In this document: positions 7,914 to 16,769 of the stretch, piece after piece
Position numbering within the stretch: the first letter of the stretch is position 1
Layout of the letters: each line of letters begins with the position of its first letter
NCBI RefSeq assembly: GCF_020532645.1
Contig: NZ_JAJAUZ010000019.1
Span: forward strand, 56,410 to 120,409
Origin: Streptomyces bambusae
GTDB taxonomy: Bacteria; Actinomycetota; Actinomycetes; Streptomycetales; Streptomycetaceae
Length of the DNA stretch: 64,000 nucleotides
Direction of reading: 5' to 3'
Notes under the pieces: model-generated
The model's database searches: none
What the model was told of the DNA's origin: nothing
The model's input: the letters and a program-made list of their open reading frames with translations, nothing else
Position numbers and translations under genes: made by a program

Positions 7914-8591
7914 ATGACGCGTGTACTGCTCGCCGAGGACGACGCATCCATCTCGGAGCCCCTGGCCCGCGCCCTGCGCAGGGAGGGGTACGAGGTCGAG
8001 GTCCGCGAGGACGGCCCGACCGCTCTCGACGCCGGCCTGCAGGGCGGCGTCGACCTGGTCGTGCTCGACCTCGGCCTGCCCGGCATGGACGGGCTGGAGG
8101 TGGCCCGCCGGCTCCGCGCCGAGGGCCACGGCTTCCCCATCCTGGTCCTGACCGCCCGCGCCGACGAGGTGGACACCGTCGTCGGCCTCGACGCCGGCGC
8201 CGACGACTACGTCACCAAGCCGTTCCGGCTGGCCGAGCTGCTCGCCCGGGTCCGGGCCCTGCTGCGGCGCGGCGCCACCGAGCCCGCACAGCCCCCCGCC
8301 ACCCACGGCGTCCGGATCGACGTCGAGTCGCACCGCGCCTGGATGGGCGAGGAAGAGCTCCAGCTCACCGCGAAGGAGTTCGACCTGCTGCGCGTCCTGG
8401 TCCGGGACGCCGGCCGGGTCGTCACCCGCGACCAGCTGATGCGCGAGGTCTGGGACACCACCTGGTGGTCCTCCACCAAGACCCTCGACATGCACATCTC
8501 CTGGCTCCGCAAGAAGCTCGGCGACGACGCGGCGAACCCGCGCTACATCGCCACCGTCCGCGGCGTCGGCTTCCGCTTCGAGAAAAGCTGA
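7914..8591 (+). CDS. OmpR/PhoB-family response regulator
   Basis: A 225-residue two-domain regulator. The receiver domain (1-118) has the acidic pair AEDD at 7-10, the phosphorylation site D52 in LDLGLPG, the switch Thr in LTARAD and the conserved Lys in TKPF. A winged-helix DNA-binding domain (about 125-225) contains TAKEFDLLRVL and ends GVGFRFEKS. It is presumably phosphorylated by the kinase encoded 14 bp downstream. The ATG at 7914 has no ribosome site but a -10-like TACCAT 7 bases upstream, so it is probably leaderless. The target genes cannot be read from the sequence. Confidence 0.95.
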   Translation: MTRVLLAEDDASISEPLARALRREGYEVEVREDGPTALDAGLQGGVDLVVLDLGLPGMDGLEVARRLRAEGHGFPILVLTARADEVDTVVGLDAGADDYVTKPFRLAELLARVRALLRRGATEPAQPPATHGVRIDVESHRAWMGEEELQLTAKEFDLLRVLVRDAGRVVTRDQLMREVWDTTWWSSTKTLDMHISWLRKKLGDDAANPRYIATVRGVGFRFEKS

Positions 8592-8605
8592 GCCACCGCC
8601 CCGCC

Positions 8606-9871
8606 ATGCGCCGCCGTCTGATCAATTCCACGCTCGCCGTGGTGCTCGTCGTGATCGCCGTGTTCGGGGTCTCGCTCGTCATCGTCGAGACCCGGACCAT
8701 CACCAACAGCGCCCAGGAGAGCGTCGACTCCGAAGCACTGCGCCTGGTGGGCATCGTCGAGTCGAACGTCCTGGAGAAGAAGCCGGTCGACCCCGAGCAG
8801 CTGGCCCAGCGCCTCGACCCGGGCCGCTCGGCCCGCATCCTGGTGCCCGGCCGGCCCGCCGTCTCCATCGGCCCGGACATCGACGGCAGCGTCATCCGCG
8901 GCAGCGCCCGCGGTGGCCAGGGCGAACTGGTCATCGTCGAGGAGTCCCGCGACACCGTCACCCGCGAGGTCGGCCGCACCCTCGTCGTCGTCGGCGCGGT
9001 GGCCCTCCTCGCCGTCGTCGCCGCCGTGCTGCTCGCCGTACGCCAGGCCAGCCGGCTCACCTCGCCGCTCACCGACCTGGCCGAGACCGCCGAACGCCTC
9101 GGCTCCGGCGACCCGCGACCGCGCCACAAGCGGTACGGGGTGCCCGAGCTGGACCGGGTCGCGGACGTCCTGGACGCCAGCGCCGAGCGGATCGGACGGA
9201 TGCTGACCGCCGAGCGGCGGCTCGCCGCGGACGCCTCCCACCAGCTGCGGACCCCGCTGACCGCGCTGTCCATGCGGCTGGAGGAGATCACGGTCACCGA
9301 CGACCTGGACACCGTCCGGGAAGAGGCCTCCATCGCGCTCACCCAGGTCGAGCGGCTCACCGACGTGGTCCAGCGGCTCCTGACGAACTCCCGCGACCCG
9401 CGGACCGGCTCCGCCGTCCCCTTCGACCTCGACGAGGTCGTCAAACAGCAGGTCGAGGAGTGGCGCCCGGCCTACCGCAGCGCCGGCCGGGCCATCGTCC
9501 GCTCCGGCAAGCAGGGTCTGCGGGCCGTCGGCACCCCCGGCGCGGTCGCCCAGGTGCTGGCCGCCCTGATCGAGAACTCGCTCATGCACGGCGGCGGCAC
9601 CGTCGCCCTGCGCACCCGGGTCACCGGCAACCAGGCCGTGATCGAGGTCACCGACGAGGGCCCCGGCGTCCCCGCCGACCTCGGCAACCGGATCTTCGAG
9701 CGGACCATCAGCGGCCGGAACTCCACCGGCATCGGGCTGGCCGTCGCCCGCGACCTCTCCGAGGCCGACGGCGGCCGGCTGGAGCTGCTCCAGACCCAGC
9801 CCCCGGTGTTCGCGATGTTCCTCAGCACGACCGCGCCCGAGCGGGCGGAGCCGGAGAAGACGATCCGCTGA
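8606..9871 (+). CDS. Membrane sensor histidine kinase
   Basis: 421 residues starting at the ATG at 8606, 14 bp after the regulator gene. Longer upstream reading would run through the regulator in another frame. The layout is: TM1 about 7-27, an extracytoplasmic sensor region of about 95 residues, TM2 about 124-146, HAMP about 147-200, a HisKA helix with the phospho-acceptor His at 212 in ASHQLRTPL, and an HATPase with N box NSLMHGG, G1 DEGPGVP and G2 GIGLAVARDL. The sensor region is short and lacks a recognisable ligand fold. It forms a cognate pair with the upstream response regulator. Confidence 0.94.
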   Translation: MRRRLINSTLAVVLVVIAVFGVSLVIVETRTITNSAQESVDSEALRLVGIVESNVLEKKPVDPEQLAQRLDPGRSARILVPGRPAVSIGPDIDGSVIRGSARGGQGELVIVEESRDTVTREVGRTLVVVGAVALLAVVAAVLLAVRQASRLTSPLTDLAETAERLGSGDPRPRHKRYGVPELDRVADVLDASAERIGRMLTAERRLAADASHQLRTPLTALSMRLEEITVTDDLDTVREEASIALTQVERLTDVVQRLLTNSRDPRTGSAVPFDLDEVVKQQVEEWRPAYRSAGRAIVRSGKQGLRAVGTPGAVAQVLAALIENSLMHGGGTVALRTRVTGNQAVIEVTDEGPGVPADLGNRIFERTISGRNSTGIGLAVARDLSEADGGRLELLQTQPPVFAMFLSTTAPERAEPEKTIR

Positions 9872-9889
9872 GCGGCCGCCCGGCGGGCG

Positions 9890-10495
9890 TCAGCGGGAGC
9901 TGCGGACCTTCTGGCGGCCCTGGTGCCCGCGGTCCGTCTTGCGGTCCGGCTTCCGGTCCGCCGACGGCCGCGACGCGCGCCGGCCGGCGGTCGCAGCGGC
10001 GGCGGAGACCCGGGCGCCCGCGCTCTCGGGCGCAGGTCCGGTGGCCGGCGCCGGCTCGGCGGGCAGCGCCCGGAACACCCAGGTCCGGTACGACCAGAAC
10101 CGGAAGGCGGTGGCCACGCCGATCCCCAGGAACTTGAACACGTTGCTCTGCAGCGGGCTGTCCCAGCCCATCCCGTACGTCGCCGCGTACAGCACGCCGT
10201 TCTCGATCACCAGACCCACCGCGCTGAACAGCAGGAACAGCGTCATCTCACGGGTCCGGCGGCCCTTGTCGCGGTCCCGGTACGCGAAGTAGCGGAAGCC
10301 CACGTAGTTGAACGCGATGGCGACCACGGTGGCTATGACGCTGGTCCGCACCACCTGGAGGTCGGTGGTGTGCCGCAGCAGGTTGAACACACCCAGGTTC
10401 ACCAGGAGGCCCAGGCCGCCGACGGCCCCGAACTTGGCGATCTCCCGTGCCAGGCCGCGCGCCTTGGCGACGAGAGCCGTGCGCGACGCACTCAT
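9890..10495 (-). CDS. GtrA-family membrane protein
   Basis: A 201-residue protein with four predicted helices (about 20-42, 50-70, 85-108, 118-140). It has the GtrA patterns FGAVGGLGLLVNLGVF near the N terminus and FNYVGFRYFAYRDR between helices 2 and 3, plus a basic Ala/Pro-rich tail. GtrA proteins help move polyprenyl-linked sugars across the membrane for wall glycan or O-antigen decoration (family knowledge). Start ATG at 10495. It is convergent with the histidine kinase (18-base gap) and divergent from purK, an arrangement that I recall also holds beside purK in mycobacteria. Confidence 0.85.
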   Translation of the reverse strand: MSASRTALVAKARGLAREIAKFGAVGGLGLLVNLGVFNLLRHTTDLQVVRTSVIATVVAIAFNYVGFRYFAYRDRDKGRRTREMTLFLLFSAVGLVIENGVLYAATYGMGWDSPLQSNVFKFLGIGVATAFRFWSYRTWVFRALPAEPAPATGPAPESAGARVSAAAATAGRRASRPSADRKPDRKTDRGHQGRQKVRSSR

Positions 10496-10675
10496 GGTGA
10501 ACGTTCAGCCCCTGTCGGTCGACACGTCGACGACGGTTGCGTCAACCCAGCCCATGGTAGACGGCCGCCTTCGGGTGCGCCCGGGAGTCGCCCGGGAGCC
10601 GTGGGACAGCAGGTGGGAGCGGTGCCCGCGGCAGCCGGGCCGGGGACCGGTTCCGGCGGCGGATACCCTGGAGGA

Positions 10676-11815
10676 GTGACGTTCCCGGTAGTCGGCATGG
10701 TCGGCGGCGGTCAGCTCGCCCGCATGACCCACGAGGCGGGCATCCCCCTCGGCATCAGATTCAAGCTCCTCAGTGACACCCCACAGGACTCGGCGGCCCA
10801 GGTCGTGAGCGACGTCGTCATCGGCGACTATCGCGACCTGGAGACGCTCCGCGCCTTCGCGCGCGGCTGCGACGTGATCACGTTCGATCACGAGCACGTA
10901 CCCACCGAACACCTGCGGGCCCTGGAAGCGGACGGCATCCCCGTCCGGCCGGGGCCCGACGCATTGGTGCACGCCCAGGACAAGGGGGTGATGCGCGCCA
11001 GGCTCGACGAGATCGGCGCGCCCAGCCCCCGGCACCGGATCGTGAGCGATCCGGACGACGTGGCGGCGTTCGCGGCCGAGGGAGACGGCTTCCCCGTCAT
11101 CCTCAAGACCGTGCGCGGCGGCTACGACGGCAAGGGCGTGTGGTTCGTACGCAGCGTCGAGGACGCGGCGGCGCCCTTCCTGGCCGGTGTCCCCGTACTC
11201 GCCGAGGAGAAGGTGGACTACGTCCGCGAACTCGCGGCGAACATCGTCCGCTCCCCCCACGGCCAGGCCGTGGCCTACCCCGTCGTGGAGTCCGTCCAGG
11301 TGGACGGCGTCTGCGACACCGTGATCGCCCCCGCTCCCCACCTCTCGGAAGAGCTCGCGGGCGAGGCCCAGGCCCTCGCCCTGAAGATCGCCGCCGAACT
11401 CGGCGTGACCGGCCACCTGGCCGTCGAGCTGTTCGAGACCACCGACGGGCGGATCCTCGTCAACGAGCTGGCCATGCGCCCGCACAACTCCGGGCACTGG
11501 ACCCAGGACGGCGCGGTCACCTCCCAGTTCGCCAACCACGTCCGGGCCGTGCTCGACCTCCCGCTGGGCGACCCCCGCCCGCGCGCGCCCTGGACCGTGA
11601 TGGCGAACGTGCTGGGCGGCGACTACCCCGACATGTACCAGGCGTACCTGCACTGCATGGCCCGGGACCCGCAGCTCAAGATCCACATGTACGGCAAGGA
11701 CGTGAAGCCCGGCCGCAAGGTCGGACACGTGAACACCTTCGGCGACGACCTCGAGGACGTGCTGGAGCGCGCCCGTCACGCTGCCGGCTATCTCAGAGGA
11801 ACAATCACCGAATGA
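10676..11815 (+). CDS. purK: 5-(carboxyamino)imidazole ribonucleotide synthase
   Basis: A 379-residue ATP-grasp enzyme that makes N5-carboxyaminoimidazole ribonucleotide from AIR, bicarbonate and ATP in purine synthesis. It begins (M)TFPVVGMVGGGQLARM at the GTG at 10676. ATP-grasp features follow: the Gly-rich loop VRGGYDGKGVWFV, the E-x-K segment LAEEKVDYVRE, and ELAMRPHNSGHWT near the C terminus. A -10-like TACCCT (10664-10669) lies 6 bases before the GTG, which also has GGAGG, so the transcript may be leaderless. Its stop overlaps purE. Confidence 0.96.
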   Translation: MTFPVVGMVGGGQLARMTHEAGIPLGIRFKLLSDTPQDSAAQVVSDVVIGDYRDLETLRAFARGCDVITFDHEHVPTEHLRALEADGIPVRPGPDALVHAQDKGVMRARLDEIGAPSPRHRIVSDPDDVAAFAAEGDGFPVILKTVRGGYDGKGVWFVRSVEDAAAPFLAGVPVLAEEKVDYVRELAANIVRSPHGQAVAYPVVESVQVDGVCDTVIAPAPHLSEELAGEAQALALKIAAELGVTGHLAVELFETTDGRILVNELAMRPHNSGHWTQDGAVTSQFANHVRAVLDLPLGDPRPRAPWTVMANVLGGDYPDMYQAYLHCMARDPQLKIHMYGKDVKPGRKVGHVNTFGDDLEDVLERARHAAGYLRGTITE

Positions 11816-12330
11816 GCACCCCCACCTCTCCGGACGCCCCCCTCGTCGGCATCGTGATGGGCTCCGACTCCGACTGGCCCGTCATGGAGCTCGCCGCCCA
11901 GGCCCTCGACGAGTTCGAGATCCCCTACGAGGTCGACGTCGTCTCCGCCCACCGGATGCCGCGCGAGATGATCGCGTACGGCGAGCAGGCCGCCGGCCGC
12001 GGCCTGAAGGCGATCATCGCGGGCGCCGGTGGCGCAGCCCACCTGCCGGGCATGCTGGCCTCCGTCACCCCGCTGCCGGTCATCGGCGTGCCCGTGCCGC
12101 TGAAGTACCTGGACGGCATGGACTCCCTGCTGTCGATCGTGCAGATGCCGGCCGGCGTCCCGGTCGCCACCGTGTCCGTCGGCGGCGCGCGCAACGCGGG
12201 CCTGCTCGCGGCCCGCATCCTCGCCACCCAGGACGCCGACCTCATGGCCCGCATGGAGGAGTTCCAGCAGGAGCTCAACGACCAGGCCACCGAGAAGGGC
12301 AAGAGGCTGCGGACGAAGGTCGCCGGATGA
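11812..12330 (+). CDS. purE: N5-carboxyaminoimidazole ribonucleotide mutase
   Basis: 172 residues, typical of class I PurE. It moves the carboxylate of N5-CAIR to give CAIR, directly after PurK. Key motifs are MGSDSDWP (substrate-phosphate loop), VVSAHRMP with the catalytic His, and AGAGGAAHLPG. The ATG overlaps the purK stop (ATGA), so translation is coupled. Its own stop overlaps the start of the dipeptidase gene. Confidence 0.97.
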   Translation: MSTPTSPDAPLVGIVMGSDSDWPVMELAAQALDEFEIPYEVDVVSAHRMPREMIAYGEQAAGRGLKAIIAGAGGAAHLPGMLASVTPLPVIGVPVPLKYLDGMDSLLSIVQMPAGVPVATVSVGGARNAGLLAARILATQDADLMARMEEFQQELNDQATEKGKRLRTKVAG

Positions 12331-13535
12331 CCGACGGCAGCCACGGCGTCGTCCCGGGCACCCGCCCGGGCGACGCCCTCGCCGAGGCCCGGGAGCTGCT
12401 CGCCGAGCACCCCGTCGTCGACGGCCACAACGACCTGCCGTGGGCGCTGCGCGAGCAGGTGCAGTACGACCTGGCGCAGCGCGACATCGCCGCCGACCTG
12501 TCCGGCGTGCTCCACACCGACCTGCCGCGGCTGCGGGCCGGCGGCGTCGGCGCCCAGTTCTGGTCCGTGTACGTACGGTCCGACCTGGCGGGGGACTCGG
12601 CGGTCAGCGCCACCCTGGAGCAGGTGGACATCGTCGGCCAGCTGATCGACCGGTACCCCGGCGACCTGGTGCGCGCGCTCACCGCGGACGACATGGAGCA
12701 GGCCCGGTCCGAGGGCCGGATCGCGTCCCTGATGGGTGCCGAGGGCGGGCACTCCATCAACAACTCGCTCGCCACCCTGCGGGCCCTGCACCGCCTGGGC
12801 GTCCGCTACATGACGCTGACGCACAACGACACCATCGACTGGGCGGACTCGGCCACCGACGAGGCGCGGCACGGCGGGCTCACGGACTTCGGCCGCGAGG
12901 TCGTCCGCGAGATGAACCGCATCGGCATGCTCGTGGACCTCTCCCACGTGTCCGCCGACACCATGCGGGACGCGCTGGCGGTCAGCACCGCGCCGGTGAT
13001 CTTCTCGCACTCCTCGGCCCGGGCGGTCTGCGACCACCCGCGCAACGTGCCCGACGACGTGCTCGCGCAGCTGCCGGGCAACGGCGGGGTCGCGATGGCC
13101 ACCTTCGTGCCGAAGTTCATCCTGCCGGCGGCGGTGGAGTGGACGGCCGCGGCGGACGAGAACCTGCGGGCGCACGGTTTCCACCACCTGGACACGACCG
13201 CGCCGGCGATGGAGCTGCACCGGGCGTTCGAGGCGGCCCGGCCGCGGCCGGTCGCCACCGCGGCGACGGTGGCGGACCACCTCGACCACATGCGGGAGGT
13301 AGCCGGCATCGACCACATCGGCATCGGCGGCGACTACGACGGCACGGCCTTCACGCCGGCCGGGCTCGACGACGTCTCCGGCTACCCGAACCTGATCGCC
13401 GAGCTCCTGACCCGGGGTTGGTCCCGCCCGGACCTGGCCAAACTGACCTGGACCAACGCGGTCCGCGCCCTCCGTGACGCGGAATCGGTGGCCTCGTCGC
13501 AGTCCACCCTCCCCCCGTCCCACGCCCGCCCGTAA
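12327..13535 (+). CDS. Membrane dipeptidase-type zinc dipeptidase (M19)
   Basis: 402 residues, starting at an ATG overlapping the purE stop (ATGA). M19 enzymes hydrolyse dipeptides with a binuclear zinc site. All expected ligands can be found: H34 and D36 in DGHNDLPW, the bridging Glu in GAEGG, His in DLSHVS, His in FSHSSAR and the Asp in GIGGDYDG. No signal peptide is visible, so the protein is probably cytoplasmic despite the family name. It is coupled to purKE, although its reaction is unrelated to purine synthesis. A degenerate homologue follows 565 bp downstream. Confidence 0.93.
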   Translation: MTDGSHGVVPGTRPGDALAEARELLAEHPVVDGHNDLPWALREQVQYDLAQRDIAADLSGVLHTDLPRLRAGGVGAQFWSVYVRSDLAGDSAVSATLEQVDIVGQLIDRYPGDLVRALTADDMEQARSEGRIASLMGAEGGHSINNSLATLRALHRLGVRYMTLTHNDTIDWADSATDEARHGGLTDFGREVVREMNRIGMLVDLSHVSADTMRDALAVSTAPVIFSHSSARAVCDHPRNVPDDVLAQLPGNGGVAMATFVPKFILPAAVEWTAAADENLRAHGFHHLDTTAPAMELHRAFEAARPRPVATAATVADHLDHMREVAGIDHIGIGGDYDGTAFTPAGLDDVSGYPNLIAELLTRGWSRPDLAKLTWTNAVRALRDAESVASSQSTLPPSHARP

Positions 13536-13578
13536 CCCCGGGGGAGGGTCTGGATGACACCCCCGGCCCTCCCCGAGG

Positions 13579-13760
13579 GCCCCGCCTCAATCGCCGGCGG
13601 GGCTGAGGCGGGGCTCCGCCCCACCCCCCCCGCGCCTCAATCGCCGACGGGGCTCAAGGTGGGGGCTCCGCCCCCTGCCCCCCGCGCCTCAATCGCCGAC
13701 GGGGCTCAAGGTGGGGGCTCCGCCCCCTGCCCCCCGCGCCTCAATCGCCGGCGGGGCTTG
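13579..13760. repeat. 52-bp tandem repeats in the gap after the dipeptidase gene
   Basis: CGCGCCTCAATCGCCG followed by (A/G)CGGGGCT starts at 13631, 13683 and 13735, giving a 52-base period. A diverged copy starts near 13579. Each full unit also contains the GC hairpin GGGGGCTCCGCCCCC. The same core (CAATCGCCGACGGG) precedes dispersed repeat copy A at 363-376. Confidence 0.85.
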
Positions 13761-13905
13761 ATTTACCCCGCCGCATCCAGCCCCCGAGCGGCATCCCGGC
13801 TCGGGGCTTGATTTGCTCCCGCCGTATCCGGCCCCCGGGCCGCATCCCGGCCCGGGGGCTGATTTACCCCGCCGCCTCCGGCCCCCCGGGCCTGCCCCGG
13901 CCCCG
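13753..13905. repeat. Second tandem family, about 50 bp, three copies
   Basis: Three successive units begin with GGGGCTTGATTT or a close variant (13753, 13803, 13855). They share CCGCCGCATCC-like and GCATCCCGG-like segments. They follow directly on the 52-bp repeats and run into dispersed repeat copy B. No coding frame with Streptomyces-like codon use spans them. Confidence 0.75.
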
Positions 13906-13947
13906 GGGTCTGAGTCCGGGCCCGGGGCCTGAGTCCGGACGGGGGCA

Positions 13948-13997
13948 AAATCCAGCCCGTCCGGCGTTTGAGGGCCGGGGTTCGGGGCGGAGCCCCG
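13948..13997. repeat. Dispersed intergenic repeat, copy B
   Basis: Matches copy A (378-428) almost base for base: AAATCCAGCCCGTCCGGCG, then TTTGAGGGCCGGGGTTC, then the stem GGGGCGGAGCCCC. The few differences lie in the middle. It lies 100 bases before the next gene. Confidence 0.85.
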
Positions 13998-14099
13998 GAG
14001 GCCGGGCGGAGGCCCACCCGAACGCCACACCCCGCGCGACCCCCCGCCCCACCCATGTCACCGTGGCAACACCTCCCGCCGCCGAACCCGGAGCGCGCC

Positions 14100-15176
14100 A
14101 TGGCCGACCTGCAGGACGAACAGTCCCCCCTGGGGACCGAGGCCGGAGCCGTCGGAGCCGACGACCCGCCCCTCACCGCCCCCGCCACCCCCATCGCAGG
14201 CCCGGCCGAACGCGCCGAGGGCCTGCTCGCCGTGCACCCCGTGGCCGACGGGCACAACACCCTGCCGTGGACCCTGCGCCACAGCCCGTACCACGACATC
14301 TCCACGCCCGAACCGGCGATGGACACTGACATCCCCCGGCTCCGCGCCGGCGGCGTCGGCGCACAGTTCTTCTCCCTGCTCGTCCCCGACGGTCCCGGCC
14401 CCGACCCCGTCGTCGCCGAGACCCTCGAACAGATCGACGTCGCCCGCACCCTCGCCCGCAGCCACCCGGACGCCCTGCGCCTCGCCCTGTGCCTCGCCGA
14501 CATGGCCGACGCCCGCAACCGCGGCCGGATCGCCGCGTTCCTCGGCCCGGTCTCCGGCCGCACCCTCACCGGCTCGCTCGGCACCCTGCGCGCCTTCCAC
14601 GCCCTGGGGGTCCGCAGCCTCGCCCCGGCCGGCGCGGCCTGGGCCGACGAGGGCCTGACCCCCTTCGGCCACGAGGCCGTCCGCGAGGCCAACCGGCTCG
14701 CCGTCCTGCTGGACCTCACCGGCTGCTCCGACCCGGTGGCCGTCCAGATCATCGGCTGCTCCAAGGCCCCGGTGCTGTTCTCCCACACCGCGGCCGCCGC
14801 CCTCGTCCCGCACGAGCGCAACGTCTCCGACGAGGTCCTCCTCGCCCTGCGCGCGGCCAAGGGGCTGTGCATGGTCACCTGCGACGCCGAGCAGACCGGC
14901 CCCCGCCTCGCCGACGTCGCCGACCACCTGGACCACGTACGCGCCGTCGCCGGTCCCGAGTGCGTCGGCATCGGCGGAGCGTACGGCGCCGAGCCCTGCA
15001 CCCCCCGCCCGGAAGGCCTCGCCGACCCCTCCGGCTACCCCCAGCTGATCGCCGAACTCCTCCGCCGCGGCTGGCCCGAACCCGACGTGGCCCTCCTGAC
15101 CTGGGGCAACGCCCAACGGGTCCTCCGCGACGCGGAATTCACCGCCCGCGCCGCCCAACACCGCCGGACGCCGTAG
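14100..15176 (+). CDS. M19 dipeptidase homologue, probably catalytically dead (358 aa)
   Basis: The start is the ATG at 14100 with CCGGAG upstream; an ATG at 14055 in the same frame is possible but has no ribosome site. The protein aligns along its whole length with the 12327-13535 enzyme, including the same C-terminal GYPQLIAELLRRGW...LTWGNAQRVLRDAE. The zinc site is broken: HND becomes HNT (T54), GAEGG becomes GPVSG, LSHVS becomes LTGCS and GGDYDG becomes GGAYGA. Only the first His (H52) and the FSH His remain. The frame is intact with normal codon use, so this looks like a maintained pseudo-enzyme rather than a decaying gene. It may have a binding or regulatory role (inference). Confidence 0.85.
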   Translation: MADLQDEQSPLGTEAGAVGADDPPLTAPATPIAGPAERAEGLLAVHPVADGHNTLPWTLRHSPYHDISTPEPAMDTDIPRLRAGGVGAQFFSLLVPDGPGPDPVVAETLEQIDVARTLARSHPDALRLALCLADMADARNRGRIAAFLGPVSGRTLTGSLGTLRAFHALGVRSLAPAGAAWADEGLTPFGHEAVREANRLAVLLDLTGCSDPVAVQIIGCSKAPVLFSHTAAAALVPHERNVSDEVLLALRAAKGLCMVTCDAEQTGPRLADVADHLDHVRAVAGPECVGIGGAYGAEPCTPRPEGLADPSGYPQLIAELLRRGWPEPDVALLTWGNAQRVLRDAEFTARAAQHRRTP

Positions 15177-15223
15177 GACCGCGGCCCGGAAAGCTGCTCA
15201 GGGACGCTGCTCAGGGACGCCGC

Positions 15224-16564
15224 TCAGGCCCGCGGCCGGCCCATGGCGCGGTACGTCCACCCGGCGCTCCGCCAGGTGGTGGCGTCCAGCGCGTTGCGGC
15301 CGTCGAGGATCAGGCGCCGGGAGACGACCTCGGCCAGCGCGGCCGGGTCCAGCTCGCGGAACTCGCGCCACTCCGTCAGGTGCAGCACCACGTCCGCGCC
15401 GCGGGCCGCCTCGACCGCGGAGTCCGCGTAGCCGAGCGTCGGGAACACCCGGCGGGCGTTGTCCATGCCCTTGGGGTCGTACACCGTCACCTGGCCGCCC
15501 TGGAGGTGGATCTGGCCGGCGACGTTCAGCGCGGGGGAGTCCCGTACGTCGTCCGAGTCGGGCTTGAAGGTGGCGCCGAGCACCGCCACCCGCTTGCCGA
15601 GGAAGGCGCCGCCCACCGCGTCCCGGGCCAGCTCGACCATGTGGCCGCGGCGGCGCATGTTGATCGAGTCCACCTCGCGCAGGAAGGTCAGCGCCTGGTC
15701 CGCCCCCAGCTCGCCGGCGCGGGCCATGAAGGCCCGGATGTCCTTCGGGAGGCAGCCGCCGCCGAAGCCGATGCCGGCCCGCAGGAACTTCGCGCCGATC
15801 CGGTCGTCGTGCCCGATGGCCTCGGCCAGCTTGGCCACGTCGCCGCCGGCCGCCTCGCAGACCTCGGCCATGGCGTTGATGAAGGAGATCTTCGTGGCGA
15901 GGAAGGAGTTCGCGGCCGTCTTGACCAGCTCGGAGGTCGGGAAGTCCGTCACGACCAGCGGCGAGCCCTCCGCCATCGGCGTCGCGTACACCTCGCGCAG
16001 CACCTTCTCGGCGTGCTCGCTGCGCACGCCGACCACGATCCGGTCCGGGTGCAGGGTGTCCTGCACCGCGAAGCCCTCGCGCAGGAACTCCGGGTTCCAG
16101 GCCAGCTCGACCTCGTCGCCGGCCGGGGCCAGCTCCGCCAGCCGCTGCGCCAGCCGGTCCGCCGAGCCCACCGGCACGGTCGACTTGCCGACGACCAGCG
16201 CGGCCCGCTCCAGGCAGGGGGCCAGCGACTCGACCGCAGCGTCCACGTAGCTCATGTCGCAGGCGTACTCGCCGTGCTTCTGCGGGGTGTTCACACAGAT
16301 GAAGTGGACGTCGCCGAACGCGCCCGCCTCCGCGTACGAGGTGGTGAAGCGCAGCCGCCCGGTGGAGCCCTCGATCCCGGCCACGTGCGCCTTCAGCAGC
16401 TCTTCGAGCCCCGGCTCGTACATCGGGACCCGGCCCGCGGACAGCATCTCGATCTTCTCGGGAACGATGTCCAGCCCCAGCACCTCGAAGCCCAGCTCGG
16501 CCATGGCCGCGGCGTGCGTGGCGCCGAGGTAGCCGGTGCCGATCACGGTGATCTTGAGGGCCAT
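15224..16564 (-). CDS. UDP-glucose/GDP-mannose dehydrogenase family protein
   Basis: 446 residues from the ATG at 16564 (AGGAGT upstream). It has an NAD-binding Rossmann motif at the N terminus (VIGTGYLGATHA), a central substrate domain, the catalytic Cys in GFGGGCLPKD, and a C-terminal UDP-binding domain with GATFKPDSDDVRDSPAL. These enzymes oxidise a nucleotide sugar twice to the uronic acid, most often UDP-glucose to UDP-glucuronate. The product would feed wall or exopolysaccharide synthesis. The specific nucleotide sugar cannot be told from sequence, although overall similarity favours UDP-glucose. It is convergent with the dipeptidase homologue and divergent from the acyl-CoA dehydrogenase. 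Confidence 0.92.
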   Translation of the reverse strand: MALKITVIGTGYLGATHAAAMAELGFEVLGLDIVPEKIEMLSAGRVPMYEPGLEELLKAHVAGIEGSTGRLRFTTSYAEAGAFGDVHFICVNTPQKHGEYACDMSYVDAAVESLAPCLERAALVVGKSTVPVGSADRLAQRLAELAPAGDEVELAWNPEFLREGFAVQDTLHPDRIVVGVRSEHAEKVLREVYATPMAEGSPLVVTDFPTSELVKTAANSFLATKISFINAMAEVCEAAGGDVAKLAEAIGHDDRIGAKFLRAGIGFGGGCLPKDIRAFMARAGELGADQALTFLREVDSINMRRRGHMVELARDAVGGAFLGKRVAVLGATFKPDSDDVRDSPALNVAGQIHLQGGQVTVYDPKGMDNARRVFPTLGYADSAVEAARGADVVLHLTEWREFRELDPAALAEVVSRRLILDGRNALDATTWRSAGWTYRAMGRPRA

Positions 16565-16769
16565 GGGCGTACTCCTGGGGATGCTGCGGTGCGGTGTGCG
16601 GCCCCCGAGCATAGTCGGGCCCATTCGGGGGACGTTTGCCGTGCAGGAGTGGTGCTGTCACGCAGCTCACGTGCGGAGCGCATACCGCTGCGGGGCCGGC
16701 GGGCTCTAAGCTGGCATTTCAGCTCTTGTTACTTAACGGTAGTTAGCGTCACTTTGGGAGTGAGACACC

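Noticed and set aside
13579..13905. Possible CRISPR array (repeated units about 50 bases apart)
   Set aside because: Units are nearly identical along their whole length, with no unique spacers, and no cas genes are near. They are tandem repeats.
14055..14099. Upstream ATG start for the inactive dipeptidase homologue
   Set aside because: It has no ribosome site and would add a Pro-rich segment absent from the active paralogue. The ATG at 14100 has CCGGAG.
16734..16745. TAAC-GGTA-GTTA as a defined operator of the acyl-CoA dehydrogenase
   Set aside because: Only four bases pair on each side and the extension does not match. It is kept as a weak candidate in the gene entry but not listed as a site.
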